48,247 nucleotides of DNA from JACCQS01 sp050999295 (GCA_050999295.1 JBPCPI010000065.1:1-48247); one strand, 5' to 3'. Shown: positions 8,347 to 17,505, counted from the first letter of the stretch. A program made the numbers and translations. Notes: generated by a model not told the origin, from the letters alone.

Positions 8347-9551
8347 ATGTTCGGACGTGAACCGCGGTGGAAGAGGCTCCCGGTTTTGACGCAGTTGATC
8401 AAGGCGCGTGATTCAAGTCGAGCTGTCAGTCGCCTCGTGCTCATTGCGGCGCTACTTGCCGTCTCCAGTCAGGTTGTGATCACTCCGGCCGCTGCGGCGC
8501 CTCCACTCTCGTTCGCGCCTGCGACGCCGGTGGGTGGACTCGATGCTGGTGACGTGAAAGTCGCTGACCTCGACAACGACGCCTTGCCCGATCTCGTCGG
8601 TATCGTGCTCGACCCACCGTCGGTAGCGGTGGCGCTCGGGGATGGATCCGGCGGATTCAGCGCACCGGCTCGGTTCTCCATCGCGGCTCCCCCCCTTGAT
8701 CTGGACGTCGGTGACTTCAACGGCGATGGACGTGCCGACGTCGTCACCGCTCACAAAGGGGGGATCGTCTCGCTGCTGCTCGGCGACGGCGCGGGCGGCT
8801 TTGCCGCCGCTACCAACTACCCCGTGCGCGGCGAACCCAACGAAGTCGAGGTCGGTCATTTCAACCGCGACAGCTTGTTGGATGTTGCGGTCAGCTCTCG
8901 GAACTTCGGGGCTGGAGAGGCACCCGGCCGAGTCCTGGTGCTGCTCGGTGTCGTTTCAGGGGGGTTCGGTCCGGCCCGGATCGTGGCGACCTCAGATACA
9001 CCCAACGTGAATGGCATGGCGGCCAGCGATCTCAACCGCGATGGCGTTGATGATCTGGTCGTCGTAGCGCTTCGACGCAACATGGTCTCGGCTCTTGTCT
9101 TGAACAGCGAGGTGGCGTACGGCTGCGCACGGACTACTTCGTCGGAGACGGACCCGGCTCCGTGGTGTTGGACGATTTCAACCAGGATGGCCGAACCGAT
9201 GCAGCGGTGGCCTCGGTGCGGACCAAACTCACCGTGCTCCTGGGTCTGGGAACTGGCAAATTCGGCCAGCGGATCGTCGGGTCCGTAGCCGAAGATCACG
9301 GCGAATTGCGCTCCAGCGACCTCAACGGTGACGGCGTGGTGGATCTGGCGACCCCAACCTTCTCGACTGGCACAGTTTCGGTGGCCCTTGGCGATGGCAC
9401 CGGACATTTCGGGATGCCATCGGAGTTCGCGGCAGGGGGCAAGTTCGCGGCTTGTCTCGCCGTAGGCGACTTCAACGCCGACGACCGCCCTGATCTGGCG
9501 ATATGCGTCTTACGGAAGAACGACACCTTCGTGCTGCTGAACACGACCTGA
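8347..9551 (+). pseudogene. secreted FG-GAP/VCBS repeat protein, frameshifted
   Basis: The gene encodes an exported repeat protein. An N-terminal signal peptide (hydrophobic core RLVLIAALLAV, likely cleaved after PAAAA, about residue 50) is followed by FG-GAP/VCBS repeats with calcium-binding loops of the type DVGDFNGDGRADVV, ASDLNRDGVDDLV, LDDFNQDGRTDAAV, SSDLNGDGVVDLA and VGDFNADDRPDLA. The repeats are predicted to form a beta-propeller. The first frame runs to about 9110 and the remainder continues one frame away, starting GGVRLRTDYFVGDG. Adding one G in the GG run at 9111-9112 restores one open frame to the stop at 9551. Either a sequencing error or a real frameshift is possible. No enzymatic domain is visible. 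Confidence 0.82.
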
Positions 9552-9580
9552 AATCGCTAGCGCAGCGACACGACAGCGCA

Positions 9581-10816
9581 TCAGTCAGTGAGGTCGCGCA
9601 CCACTGCGTCGGCGAGCAGCCGGCCACGCAATGTCAAAGCCGCCCGCTCGTCGGCGTACGCGTCCCGGTCGAGCAGGCCGTAGGCCACCGCCTCTTCGGC
9701 CCGTTGCTGCCCACGATCGGAGAGCACGTCGAGGGCAATTCCGGTCCGTAACCGGATCCCGAGCATGATCGCCTCAGTTCGACGCTGCGCGTCGTCGAGG
9801 AGTTCACTCCCGTGCACTGGGCTCGCCCCTTCGGACAGGGCGCTGGCATACGCAGCGGGATGCTTGCGGTTCCACCATCGCGCCCCGCCGATATGGCTGT
9901 GCGCGCCCGGGCCGATGCCCCACCAATTCCCGCCGGCCCAGTAGAGCTGGTTGTGCCGGCATTGCCCGGCCGGCGTAGCCGTCCAGTTGGACACCTCGTA
10001 CCAGCCCAGGCCGGCGGCTGCGAACGTGAGATCGGCCTGCTCATACCGGTCGGCCAGTACGTCGTCGTCGGGTGCCTCGAGGGTGCCCATGGCGACCCGC
10101 CGGGCCAGTGCCGTGCCCGGTTCGACGATCAGGGCGTAGGCCGAGAGGTGTTCCACGCCGGCCGACAGCGCCGAGTCCAGGGAGGTCTTCCAGTCCTCGT
10201 CGGACTCCCCCGGTGTGCCGTAGATCAGGTCCAGGCTGACCCGGTCGATGCCGGCCGCCCGGGCGTCCTGGGCCGCGAGCAACGCTTGCCCTGGGGTGTG
10301 CTGCCGGTCCAGGATCTCGAGCACGTGCGGTACGGCCGACTGCATGCCCAACGACACCCGGTTCACCCCGGCCCGGACCAGGCGGGCGAACGAGGCACGG
10401 GTCACCGACTCCGGATTGGCCTCGACCGTGATCTCCACGTCAGGGGCCACCGGGAACTCTGCCCTGATCTCGTCGAGCATCGCCGCGAGGTGCTCGGCCG
10501 GCAGCAGGGTCGGCGTACCGCCACCGAAGAAGACCGTCTGCACCGTGGGCAGCTCGGGACCGAGGACATGGCGAACCAGCCGGAGCTCGGCCAGGACGCT
10601 GTCCACGTAGTCGTTCTGGTTGGCGCCAGGGCCTAGTTCGGCCGCGGTGTAGGTGTTGAAGTCGCAGTACCCGCACCGACTGGCACAGAACGGGACGTGG
10701 ATGTAGAGCCCGAACGGCGCCTCGAGCAGGTCACGCCGAGCCGACTCGGGCAGCCAGCCCTGGTCCGGCAGTGCATGCTGGTCGGAACGTGTTCGATCCG
10801 GCAGGGACACAGTCAT
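9581..10816 (-). CDS. hemW: heme chaperone HemW (CPO-III-like radical SAM protein)
   Basis: A 411-residue radical SAM protein related to coproporphyrinogen III oxidase HemN. HemW is known to bind and transfer heme rather than oxidise coproporphyrinogen. The [4Fe-4S] ligands are C44, C48 and C51 in FCASRCGYCDF; the motif lacks the fourth Cys seen in true HemN. TVFFGGGTPTLLP, VEANPES and the C-terminal HemN domain (WWGIGPGAHSHIGGARWWN) are present. The ATG at 10816 is preferred; a longer frame to 10933 would run into the divergent crotonase gene. Confidence 0.93.
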   Translation of the reverse strand: MTVSLPDRTRSDQHALPDQGWLPESARRDLLEAPFGLYIHVPFCASRCGYCDFNTYTAAELGPGANQNDYVDSVLAELRLVRHVLGPELPTVQTVFFGGGTPTLLPAEHLAAMLDEIRAEFPVAPDVEITVEANPESVTRASFARLVRAGVNRVSLGMQSAVPHVLEILDRQHTPGQALLAAQDARAAGIDRVSLDLIYGTPGESDEDWKTSLDSALSAGVEHLSAYALIVEPGTALARRVAMGTLEAPDDDVLADRYEQADLTFAAAGLGWYEVSNWTATPAGQCRHNQLYWAGGNWWGIGPGAHSHIGGARWWNRKHPAAYASALSEGASPVHGSELLDDAQRRTEAIMLGIRLRTGIALDVLSDRGQQRAEEAVAYGLLDRDAYADERAALTLRGRLLADAVVRDLTD

Positions 10817-10890
10817 CACACCCAGTGTGACAACCTGCTGGCCGCTGTTGTGGGAGCCGCACGCACGCGCATGGAAGGGAGTGCATCGGA

Positions 10891-11673
10891 GTGACCGAGC
10901 CGACGAGCGACCTGGTCCGTTACGGCGTGGCATCCGGCGTGGCCACGATCACTCTGGACTCCCCGACGAACCGCAACGCGCTATCGCAGGCGCTCATGCG
11001 CGGGCTCGCTGCACACCTGCGCACTGCCCGGGATGACGAGGCGGTTCGGGTGATCGTCCTGACCCACACCGGCCCGGTCTTCTGCTCCGGGATGGATCTG
11101 GTCGAGGCACGCGGTACCGGTGCGAGCGCGATGGGAGTACACGCCTTTCCGAACATTCTGAAATCACTCTGGAACAGCCCCAAGCCCGTCGTCGCCCGCG
11201 TCGCCGGACCGGCACGCGCCGGTGGCCTCGGACTGATCGCGGCATGCGACGTGGCTGTCTGTGTACGGTCGGCGACCTTCGCGTTCACCGAGGTACGCCT
11301 CGGAATTCTTCCCGCGGTCATCTCCGTCACAGTGTTACCGAGGCTCAATGCGCGTGCGGCACACGAACTCTTCTTGACCGGCTCAATCTTCGACGGCACG
11401 CGTGCCGCAGAGATCGGTCTGGTCAACGCTGCCGTCGAGGATGACGAACTCGATCCAGCCACAGCCGCCTACGTCGGCGACCTGGTGAAAGGCGGCCCCA
11501 CTGCGCTGGCGGCGATCAAGGGCCTGCTCCGCCGGACACCCGGCGTGGGCATGGACGAGGATTTCGCCGAACTGCTCGCGATCTCCGCCGAGTTCTTCGC
11601 CAGCGATGAGGGCCAGGAGGGGATTCGCGCGTTCGCCGAGAAGCGCCCCCCACGTTGGGTACCCACCGACTAG
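10891..11673 (+). CDS. enoyl-CoA hydratase/isomerase (crotonase) family protein
   Basis: A 260-residue crotonase-fold enzyme acting on acyl-CoA thioesters. It has the oxyanion-hole segments FCSGMDL and RAGGLGLIAACD. Both catalytic Glu positions of enoyl-CoA hydratase are kept, in FTEVRLGILPAV and AHELFLTG, which supports hydratase activity. The substrate is unknown. The GTG start at 10891 has an AAGGGAG Shine-Dalgarno at 10875-10881. It is divergent from hemW (74 bp between starts) and precedes the phosphoesterase gene by 20 bp. Confidence 0.92.
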   Translation: MTEPTSDLVRYGVASGVATITLDSPTNRNALSQALMRGLAAHLRTARDDEAVRVIVLTHTGPVFCSGMDLVEARGTGASAMGVHAFPNILKSLWNSPKPVVARVAGPARAGGLGLIAACDVAVCVRSATFAFTEVRLGILPAVISVTVLPRLNARAAHELFLTGSIFDGTRAAEIGLVNAAVEDDELDPATAAYVGDLVKGGPTALAAIKGLLRRTPGVGMDEDFAELLAISAEFFASDEGQEGIRAFAEKRPPRWVPTD

Positions 11674-11693
11674 CGGCCGCCGAGTTCAGTCCT

Positions 11694-13169
11694 ATGAGGC
11701 AGACTCCGACCGCGGGTCCGGGCAACGGTGGTCAACGGCTTAGCTGGGCCGATGCGGGACGAATCGTGCTGGTCGGACTGCTCGGAGCCTTGATCGGGCT
11801 GGGCGTGGGCAATGCCGTCGGTACGCCCGGCGACCTCGGACCGCTCGATGTCACAACGCGACTCACGATCGGGGTCGGCTCGACCTTCGACGTCGGGGTG
11901 GCTGCGGTCCGGCTGGACACACCAGGCCCGATTGGGCTGAGCATCACCGCGAACGACGTGCGCTTCTCCAACCCGGCTGACCTGGCCGACACGCTCACCT
12001 CGTTCGGGGATGTGGCGGCAGTGACCGGGTCTTTGCTCGGCGACACACTCGCCCAACTCCTGGGCTACGGGTCGGCCGGCGCGTTGCTCGGCCTGCTGAT
12101 CGGGCTGGGCACGCACCGGCCCTGGAGGGGCCGCGTCAGCACGGTTCGGCGACGCCGGGCGGCTTATTCGGCCTGCGGTTGGCTCGCCCTGGGCGCACTC
12201 GCGACATCGGTCATCGGACCGTCGGTGGCTCTTGCCAACCGATCCTGGACTCCGGTCGTCGGGCTGTCCGTCGAGGGACAGGTCGTCCCCGACGTCCAGG
12301 TGTCCGGGGACCTGCTCGACGAGGCCGTGCGGGTCGTACAGGAGAACGAGGACTTCTATCAGCGACTCCTGCTCAGTACGGCGGCAGCGATGAGTGAGAT
12401 CGCGGAGGAGGATGCGGCGCGCGGGCTGTCCGCCTTCGTCTTCGAGAGCGACCTGCACTGCAACCTCGGCATGACCCGGGTGATCAGTGAAGTCGCGGTC
12501 CAGGCGCAGGCGAGTTTCGTCCTCAGCGCCGGTGACATCACGATGAGCGGCAGCCAACTCGAGGCTCTGTGCACCGAGGTCTATCTCCGTCGCCTGGCGG
12601 GCACGCCGCTCGTCCTGGTCCTGGGCAACCACGACTCGGTGCAGACCGGCCTCGACCTCGAGGCCGGCGGGGCGGTGGTGATGCGCGGTGAGCCGATCGA
12701 AGTCGCCGGCCTGGGCCTGCTGGGGGATAGCGATCCCTTCCGTTCCCAGATCGGGTCGCCCACCACGCTGCGCGGGGACGTCACGGCCGCGGAGTTCACC
12801 GACCGTCTCACCGAGAGCGCCTGCGACATCCGCCCCGACCTACTGGTCGTCCACGATCCCAGCCATGCCTTCGGGGCGATCGAGGACCAGTGCGTCCCGC
12901 TGGTCCTGTCCGGTCACCGGCATCGCGAGGACGGCCCGACCGTGACCGGGGACACCGTCGCATACACGGTCGACAACTCCGGTGGGACGGGGCAGAACAC
13001 CCCGTCCTACGGGCCGCTGGCCACCAACACTGCGGTTGCCCTGTTCTACTACGACCCGCAGACCGCAGCGGTTGTCGGCTACCGGACGGTGCAGTTCGCC
13101 CGGGACGCTTCGGCAACAGTCTCGGACTATCGAAAGCTGAACGCCGGCCAGTTCAACCCAGGGGACTGA
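11694..13169 (+). CDS. membrane-anchored calcineurin-like metallophosphoesterase
   Basis: A 491-residue protein with an N-terminal membrane part (about residues 20-38, 120-140 and 160-178 hydrophobic) and an extracytoplasmic-looking C-terminal metallophosphoesterase domain. The metal-binding blocks are SDLHC, SAGDITMSG (GD), GNHDS, VVHDPSHA and SGHRHRE, in the canonical order. The substrate cannot be deduced. The ATG at 11694 is just beyond the crotonase stop; an in-frame ATG at 11655 overlaps it. It is convergent with selB, with a 17-bp gap between the stops and no obvious terminator. Confidence 0.88.
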   Translation: MRQTPTAGPGNGGQRLSWADAGRIVLVGLLGALIGLGVGNAVGTPGDLGPLDVTTRLTIGVGSTFDVGVAAVRLDTPGPIGLSITANDVRFSNPADLADTLTSFGDVAAVTGSLLGDTLAQLLGYGSAGALLGLLIGLGTHRPWRGRVSTVRRRRAAYSACGWLALGALATSVIGPSVALANRSWTPVVGLSVEGQVVPDVQVSGDLLDEAVRVVQENEDFYQRLLLSTAAAMSEIAEEDAARGLSAFVFESDLHCNLGMTRVISEVAVQAQASFVLSAGDITMSGSQLEALCTEVYLRRLAGTPLVLVLGNHDSVQTGLDLEAGGAVVMRGEPIEVAGLGLLGDSDPFRSQIGSPTTLRGDVTAAEFTDRLTESACDIRPDLLVVHDPSHAFGAIEDQCVPLVLSGHRHREDGPTVTGDTVAYTVDNSGGTGQNTPSYGPLATNTAVALFYYDPQTAAVVGYRTVQFARDASATVSDYRKLNAGQFNPGD

Positions 13170-13186
13170 CAACGCCGTCTGAAGTC

Positions 13187-14950
13187 CTAGCTCGGGCGCA
13201 GTTGTCTGCGATCGTCAGCCAACCGCTGCGTGAGGCCGGCCGCGTCGAGCCATTGCAGCAGGGGGACCGCCACCCGGCGAGAGGTCTCCAGGGCGATCCG
13301 CGCCTGGCTGGTCGTGAACGGCTGCTCCAGTGACCGGAGCCGCGCGAGGGCAACTTCCGGCGCCTCCGGTGCCAGGACGACGCCATCACCGATCGCGATC
13401 AGGAGGCCGGCACGTACCGCTGCGGCAAGTTTTGTCGGCGTGAGATCCAGCTCTGCGAGGTCCTGCGCGTTCGGAGCGTCAAACGGGTTGCTCCGCAAGC
13501 GGTCCCGAATTCTCGTGATTCTCTCTTTGACATCGTGAGGTAGCAGTTCCCCCGGTCCCTGGGCTGATGTGAGCCGCCCGGCCACGAGATGCCAGGGGGG
13601 CCGAAGCAGCGCGGGCAACAATCGAGGATCCGGAAGCCCCAACGCACGAGCGGCCGCCCCAGCAGCCAAACCCGCGTCCAGTGGATTGCCTCGCCGGTGT
13701 TCGACCGCCAGGCGGACGAGCCGATCAGTCAGCGCCACCCGGGTGCCGGGATCCAGCAGCCAGTCACCGATCGGCTCGGTGTTGGGCATGCCCAGTCCGA
13801 GCGTCGCGAATGCGGCGGCGCGCATCATGCCGCGGCGTCTCAGCTCGGCATCCGGGTTCGACACGAGCATCATGTTGGTCAACTCGGCGCCACGGCGGAC
13901 CGCTGCGCCCCGACGGCGCGGGAGCGGCGCGGGGAGTGGATCGACCACGTCGGCTCCGGCGATGCTGCGACTGCCCGGATCCCGAAGCAGCACCCGATCA
14001 CCGTAGGACAGTGCGATCGGGGTGCTGAAGGACAGCCGCAGCCCGCTGTCCCCGAGCCGCCGAGCACGTACCGGGTGAGCTGCCGCGCCGACGTGCATCA
14101 TCAGCGCGACCGGAAGTCGCTTCGACGGCGCCGAGATCAGCTGGACGTCAGCACCGAGGGTCAGCGCCCAGCGGCCAGGGGTCAACAGGGCATCGCCGCG
14201 GCCGAGGTCCGCCGCGGAGATGCCCCGCAGGTTCACGGCGACCCGGGCCACAGCCGACACGGTGGGCACCTGCTCGTTCAGGCTCTGCAGTCCCCGGATC
14301 CCCACAACCGCACCGGTCCTGGCGACCAGCAGCTCGTCACCGGTACGCAAGCGACCGGCGGCCAGCGTCCCGGTGACCACAGTGCCCGCGCCGCGAATGG
14401 TGAAGGCCCGGTCGATCCACAACCTGGTCGGGGCATCCACATCCGGTGCGGGGAGTCCGGTGACCAGGCCTGCTAGGGCCTGTCGGAGGTCGGACAGACC
14501 GGCCCCGGTGACGGCGCTGCAGGAGACCGACGAGAGCCCGGCAAGGCTCGTCTCGGCCAACCAGTCGGCCACCTCGGCACGGACGGGGGCCGGATCGGCG
14601 AGATCGGCCCGGGTGACCACGACGAGCCCGGCGTCCACCCCGAGCGCATCGAGGACCGCGACGTGCTCCTCGGTCTGTGCCGACCATCCTCCATCGGCCG
14701 CGACAACCAGCATGACCGCGGGCACCGGGCCGACACCGGCCAACATCGTGCTCACGAAGCGCTCGTGGCCGGGAACGTCCACGAACGCGACCTGCTCACC
14801 GCCGGACAGCCGGGTCCAGGCGAAGCCAAGGTCGATGGTCAGCCCGCGCCGACGTTCCTCGGCAAGCCTGTCCGGCTCCATCCCGGTGAGGGCGCGTACC
14901 AGAGTTGACTTCCCGTGATCGACGTGACCGGCGGTGGCTAGGACGTGCAC
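13187..14950 (-). CDS. selB: selenocysteine-specific elongation factor SelB
   Basis: SelB delivers Sec-tRNA(Sec) to in-frame UGA codons next to a SECIS stem-loop. The 587-residue product has the G1 motif GHVDHGKST at residues 8-16, RRRGLTIDLGFAW, DVPGHERFVSTMLAGV and a TRAD G4 variant. EF-Tu-like domains 2 and 3 follow, then the SelB winged-helix region that binds SECIS RNA (to LLQWLDAAGLTQRLADDRRQLRPS). The family length is normal. It overlaps the selA stop by 13 bp, so the two are translationally coupled. Its presence implies at least one UGA-Sec gene in the genome; see the methyltransferase at 16310-17089. Confidence 0.97.
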   Translation of the reverse strand: MHVLATAGHVDHGKSTLVRALTGMEPDRLAEERRRGLTIDLGFAWTRLSGGEQVAFVDVPGHERFVSTMLAGVGPVPAVMLVVAADGGWSAQTEEHVAVLDALGVDAGLVVVTRADLADPAPVRAEVADWLAETSLAGLSSVSCSAVTGAGLSDLRQALAGLVTGLPAPDVDAPTRLWIDRAFTIRGAGTVVTGTLAAGRLRTGDELLVARTGAVVGIRGLQSLNEQVPTVSAVARVAVNLRGISAADLGRGDALLTPGRWALTLGADVQLISAPSKRLPVALMMHVGAAAHPVRARRLGDSGLRLSFSTPIALSYGDRVLLRDPGSRSIAGADVVDPLPAPLPRRRGAAVRRGAELTNMMLVSNPDAELRRRGMMRAAAFATLGLGMPNTEPIGDWLLDPGTRVALTDRLVRLAVEHRRGNPLDAGLAAGAAARALGLPDPRLLPALLRPPWHLVAGRLTSAQGPGELLPHDVKERITRIRDRLRSNPFDAPNAQDLAELDLTPTKLAAAVRAGLLIAIGDGVVLAPEAPEVALARLRSLEQPFTTSQARIALETSRRVAVPLLQWLDAAGLTQRLADDRRQLRPS

Positions 14951-16284
14951 GACTCGATCCCAAAACTGCCGCTGTCGTCGCTGATGGCAGGACAGGCACC
15001 GATCACGGCCTGATACAGCGCTTCATCCGCACCGGCATCGAGCGCTCGCAGGTCGAGTAGGCATCGGTTTCGTTCGATTCGGCCGAGTACGGGCTGAGCG
15101 CCGGCCCGCAGCGCGCCCGCGTAGGCCACCGGCAGGCTCACCGCTGCGCTGGCCAGTGGGACCTCGGGGGCCCCGCCCCCACCTACCGTCGCGAAACTGT
15201 CCACCGCCTCCGCGGAAAGGCCTGCCTCGCCTAGCCGGATCGCAAGTCGCTGAGCGCGGTCACGTAGTTCGGCGACGTCGGCCTCGAGCGACCGGAGCAC
15301 CGGGGGCCGCGGGCCACGGACGGTGGCCTCGAGCGCGGCAAGTGTCAGTTTGTCCACCCGCAGGGCGCGAGCAAGCGGGTGTCGCCGAAGTCGTTCGACC
15401 AGATCCCGGCGCCCCATGATGAGGCCGGCCTGCGGTCCACCGAGGAGCTTGTCGCCGCTGGCGGTCACCAGGGCGGCGCCCATAGTCAGGGCAGACTGCG
15501 CGTCAGGTTCACCCTGGATCGCCGGGTGGGCCACGAGCAGTCCGGAGCCGAGGTCAGCTACCACGGGGACCGGAAGGGTCGATAGCGCATCTATCCCGAC
15601 GGTGGAGGTGAATCCGCGGACCACGAAGTTCGACGGGTGCACCTTGAGCGCGAACCCGGTATCCGGTCCGACAGCAGCGGCGTAGTCCTCGATCGTCACC
15701 CGGTTGGTCGTCCCCACCTCGTGCAACCGAGCCCCCGTCGAAACCAGCAGATCCGGTATGCGGAAGCCATCGCCGATCTCGACGAGTTCGCCCCGGGCAA
15801 CGACGATCTCCTTGCCCCGGGCCAGTGCGGTGGCCGCGAGAACCAGAGCAGCGGCGCCATTGTTGACGATATGGGCCGACTCGGCGGCCGGTACGGCGTG
15901 GCACAGGGCGTCGATCGCGCCCTTGCCTCGTCGACCGCGCCGCCCGGTATCGAGGTCCAATTCCACATCGGTCGTGCCACCGGCAGCGACCAGGGCAGCG
16001 ACGGCCGCAACCGAGAGCGGAGCGCGGCCGAGGTTCGTGTGTACCAGCACACCGGTGGCATTCAGGACCGGCCGAAGCGTCGCCGCCGTGGCCGGCAGCC
16101 GCGCGACTGCCTGCTCGATCGCATCCGCGGCTGTCAGTTCTCCGGTACGTACCTGGTCCTGGACGGCGAGAACAACCTGCTTGACCAAGGTGCGACCGAG
16201 TCGGGTGCACGCCTGCGCCAGCCGAGGGTCGGCCAGCATGTCGTCGGTGCGGGGCACCAGCCTGCGGGCGTTGTCCCCAACCAT
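14938..16284 (-). CDS. selA: L-seryl-tRNA(Sec) selenium transferase SelA
   Basis: SelA converts Ser-tRNA(Sec) to Sec-tRNA(Sec) with selenophosphate from SelD, using PLP. The 448-residue product contains VLNATGVLVHTNLGRAPL, RGELVEIGDGFRIP, VHPSNFVVRGFT and the PLP lysine K279 in ASGDKLLGGPQAG. The ATG at 16284 starts MVGDNARRLVPRTDD, as in family members. Open frame continues upstream to 16755, but that part is the antisense-frame shadow of the methyltransferase gene and has no SelA similarity. It starts 25 bp after the methyltransferase stop, in the order dsrE-like, methyltransferase, selA, selB. Confidence 0.97.
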   Translation of the reverse strand: MVGDNARRLVPRTDDMLADPRLAQACTRLGRTLVKQVVLAVQDQVRTGELTAADAIEQAVARLPATAATLRPVLNATGVLVHTNLGRAPLSVAAVAALVAAGGTTDVELDLDTGRRGRRGKGAIDALCHAVPAAESAHIVNNGAAALVLAATALARGKEIVVARGELVEIGDGFRIPDLLVSTGARLHEVGTTNRVTIEDYAAAVGPDTGFALKVHPSNFVVRGFTSTVGIDALSTLPVPVVADLGSGLLVAHPAIQGEPDAQSALTMGAALVTASGDKLLGGPQAGLIMGRRDLVERLRRHPLARALRVDKLTLAALEATVRGPRPPVLRSLEADVAELRDRAQRLAIRLGEAGLSAEAVDSFATVGGGGAPEVPLASAAVSLPVAYAGALRAGAQPVLGRIERNRCLLDLRALDAGADEALYQAVIGACPAISDDSGSFGIESCTS

Positions 16285-16309
16285 GTCCAGCGACTCTACG
16301 TCCCAGCGT

Positions 16310-17089
16310 TCACCGTGAGCACCCTGAGCGGGCCAGGAACGGGTAGCCGTAGACCTCGTAGGCCCGAGCATTCGCCTCCCCACGGGCACCACCGAAGGTG
16401 TCCCATCCCGGGCCCACCTGAACCTCGACGAATCCTGATTCCTCGAGCATTGCCTGCCAGCCCGCACGGGGCAGCCCACCGGCAATTCAACCGGTCCACA
16501 GGTCGATATCGCGCATCGCTTCAACCGGGACCGGGCGACCGTTGGCGATATCGGCGAACTGAAGCCATCCGCCAGGACGCAGGACCCGGCAGATCTCGGC
16601 AAAGACCGCTGCCTTGTCGGCACACAGATTGATGACCCCGTTGGAAATGACAACGTCGGCCCATCCGTCATCGACCGGAAGCGCTTCGGCCAGACCCGAC
16701 CGGAACTCGACCTGGTCCAGTCCCAGCCCCGCTGCGTTATCCCGGGCCTTCGCAAGCATCTCCTCGGTCATGTCCACGCCCACTACCCGTCCGGTGGGAC
16801 CGACCTGACCAGCGGCGACAATGCTGTCGAAGCCGGAGCCTGAGCCCACGTCCACCACCCGCTCGCCCGGTTGCAAATCACGCAGCACGAACGGGTTGCC
16901 GACCCCGGCAAATGACTCTACGGCTTCATCGGGAAGCGCATCGACGATCGCGCCTCTGTAGTCCAGGCGGGCGGCCAGCGCGCGCCCGGTGTGGAAGTGA
17001 TGCTCGCCGCCGGGGTCGCTTGCCACCTCGCGGTACTTCGCCCGGACCTGCTCACGCAGAACGCTTGCATCCACCAGTAAGTCGCTCAT
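16310..17089 (-). CDS. ArsM-like SAM-dependent methyltransferase, predicted selenoprotein (UGA = Sec201)
   Basis: A class I SAM methyltransferase of 259 residues if the TGA at 16489-16487 (codon 201) is read as selenocysteine. Residues 60-66 AGVGNPF and motif I VDVGSGSG (79-86), then VVGVDMTEEML and SNGVINLCADK, are typical of arsenite-methyltransferase-like (ArsM/UbiE) proteins. After the UGA the same frame continues IAGGLPRAGW and LEESGFVEVQVG to SGCSR and a stop at 16310-16312; this is the normal C-terminal part of the family. The UGA is at the place of a conserved Cys (LWTG-C-IAGG pattern), which in ArsM enzymes binds As(III). A hairpin fitting a bacterial SECIS follows. An AGGAG Shine-Dalgarno precedes the ATG at 17089. 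The gene lies directly upstream of selA-selB. A standard gene caller would truncate it at residue 200. The substrate (metalloid, selenium or other) is inferred, not known. Confidence 0.88.
16449..16486 (-). promoter_or_regulatory. candidate bacterial SECIS stem-loop after UGA201
   Basis: Reading the minus strand from just after the TGA: an outer 6-bp stem AUUGCC (16486-16481) with GGCAAU (16454-16449), an internal loop, then an inner stem GCCC (16472-16469) with GGGC (16463-16460) closing the 5-nt loop CGUGC (16468-16464). The apical loop starts 18 nt after the UGA and contains G at its second position. Both features lie within the known limits for bacterial SECIS elements read by SelB. The fold was made by hand. 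Confidence 0.72.
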
Positions 17090-17139
17090 CTTGGTCTCCT
17101 CTCGTAGAGCCAACCGCCGTGTTCGCAGGCGGGTGATGA

Positions 17140-17505
17140 TCAATAGCTGAAGACCGTGGCCGCTTCGCTGTCGATCCAGTCGAACAGTGGAACCGTCCCG
17201 GCGAGCTCCGCGTTGGCGACCAGCGTACTGTCGTCCAACTTGCGCGTGTTGAAGCAGATGGGGCACACCTGCAGGCGTCCACCGGCCGTGGCGTACCGCT
17301 GCGCCAGCTCCGGCAGCGGCGGGCAACCGTCGCAGGCCACTCCAGTCGCGCCGTTGCTCAGGGCGAGACGGACGGCCTCCTTGGTGAGAAACATCCTCAC
17401 CGGTTGCCCCCGCTCGGCGGCAGCGACGGCGACCAGGAAGGCGACGGTGACTCGCTCTGCGTCCTCGAGACCTGTCGCGAGGTTCACGACCACCTTGTCG
17501 CTCAT
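17140..17505 (-). CDS. DsrE-like sulfur-relay family protein
   Basis: A 121-residue protein starting MSDKVVVNLATGLEDAERV, with GQPVRMFLTKEAV and ending VFSY, which matches the small DsrE/YchN fold. It has Cys in CDGCPP and CPICFN; in DsrE-type proteins such Cys carry persulfide or, by analogy, selenium. Its function here is inferred from context: it is the first gene of the dsrE-like / selenomethyltransferase / selA / selB group and 51 bp upstream of the methyltransferase start. A clear AGGAGAG Shine-Dalgarno precedes the ATG at 17505. Its stop is also TGA, but read-through gives only 17 unrelated codons, so I treat it as a true stop. Confidence 0.85.
   Translation of the reverse strand: MSDKVVVNLATGLEDAERVTVAFLVAVAAAERGQPVRMFLTKEAVRLALSNGATGVACDGCPPLPELAQRYATAGGRLQVCPICFNTRKLDDSTLVANAELAGTVPLFDWIDSEAATVFSY

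Noticed and set aside
16285..16755. N-terminal extension of selA to 16755
   Set aside because: It is the other-frame shadow of the methyltransferase and has no SelA similarity; the ATG at 16284 fits the family.
17088..17145. TGA at the end of the dsrE-like gene as a second Sec codon
   Set aside because: Read-through gives only 17 codons unrelated to the family, and family members end at the same FSY residues.
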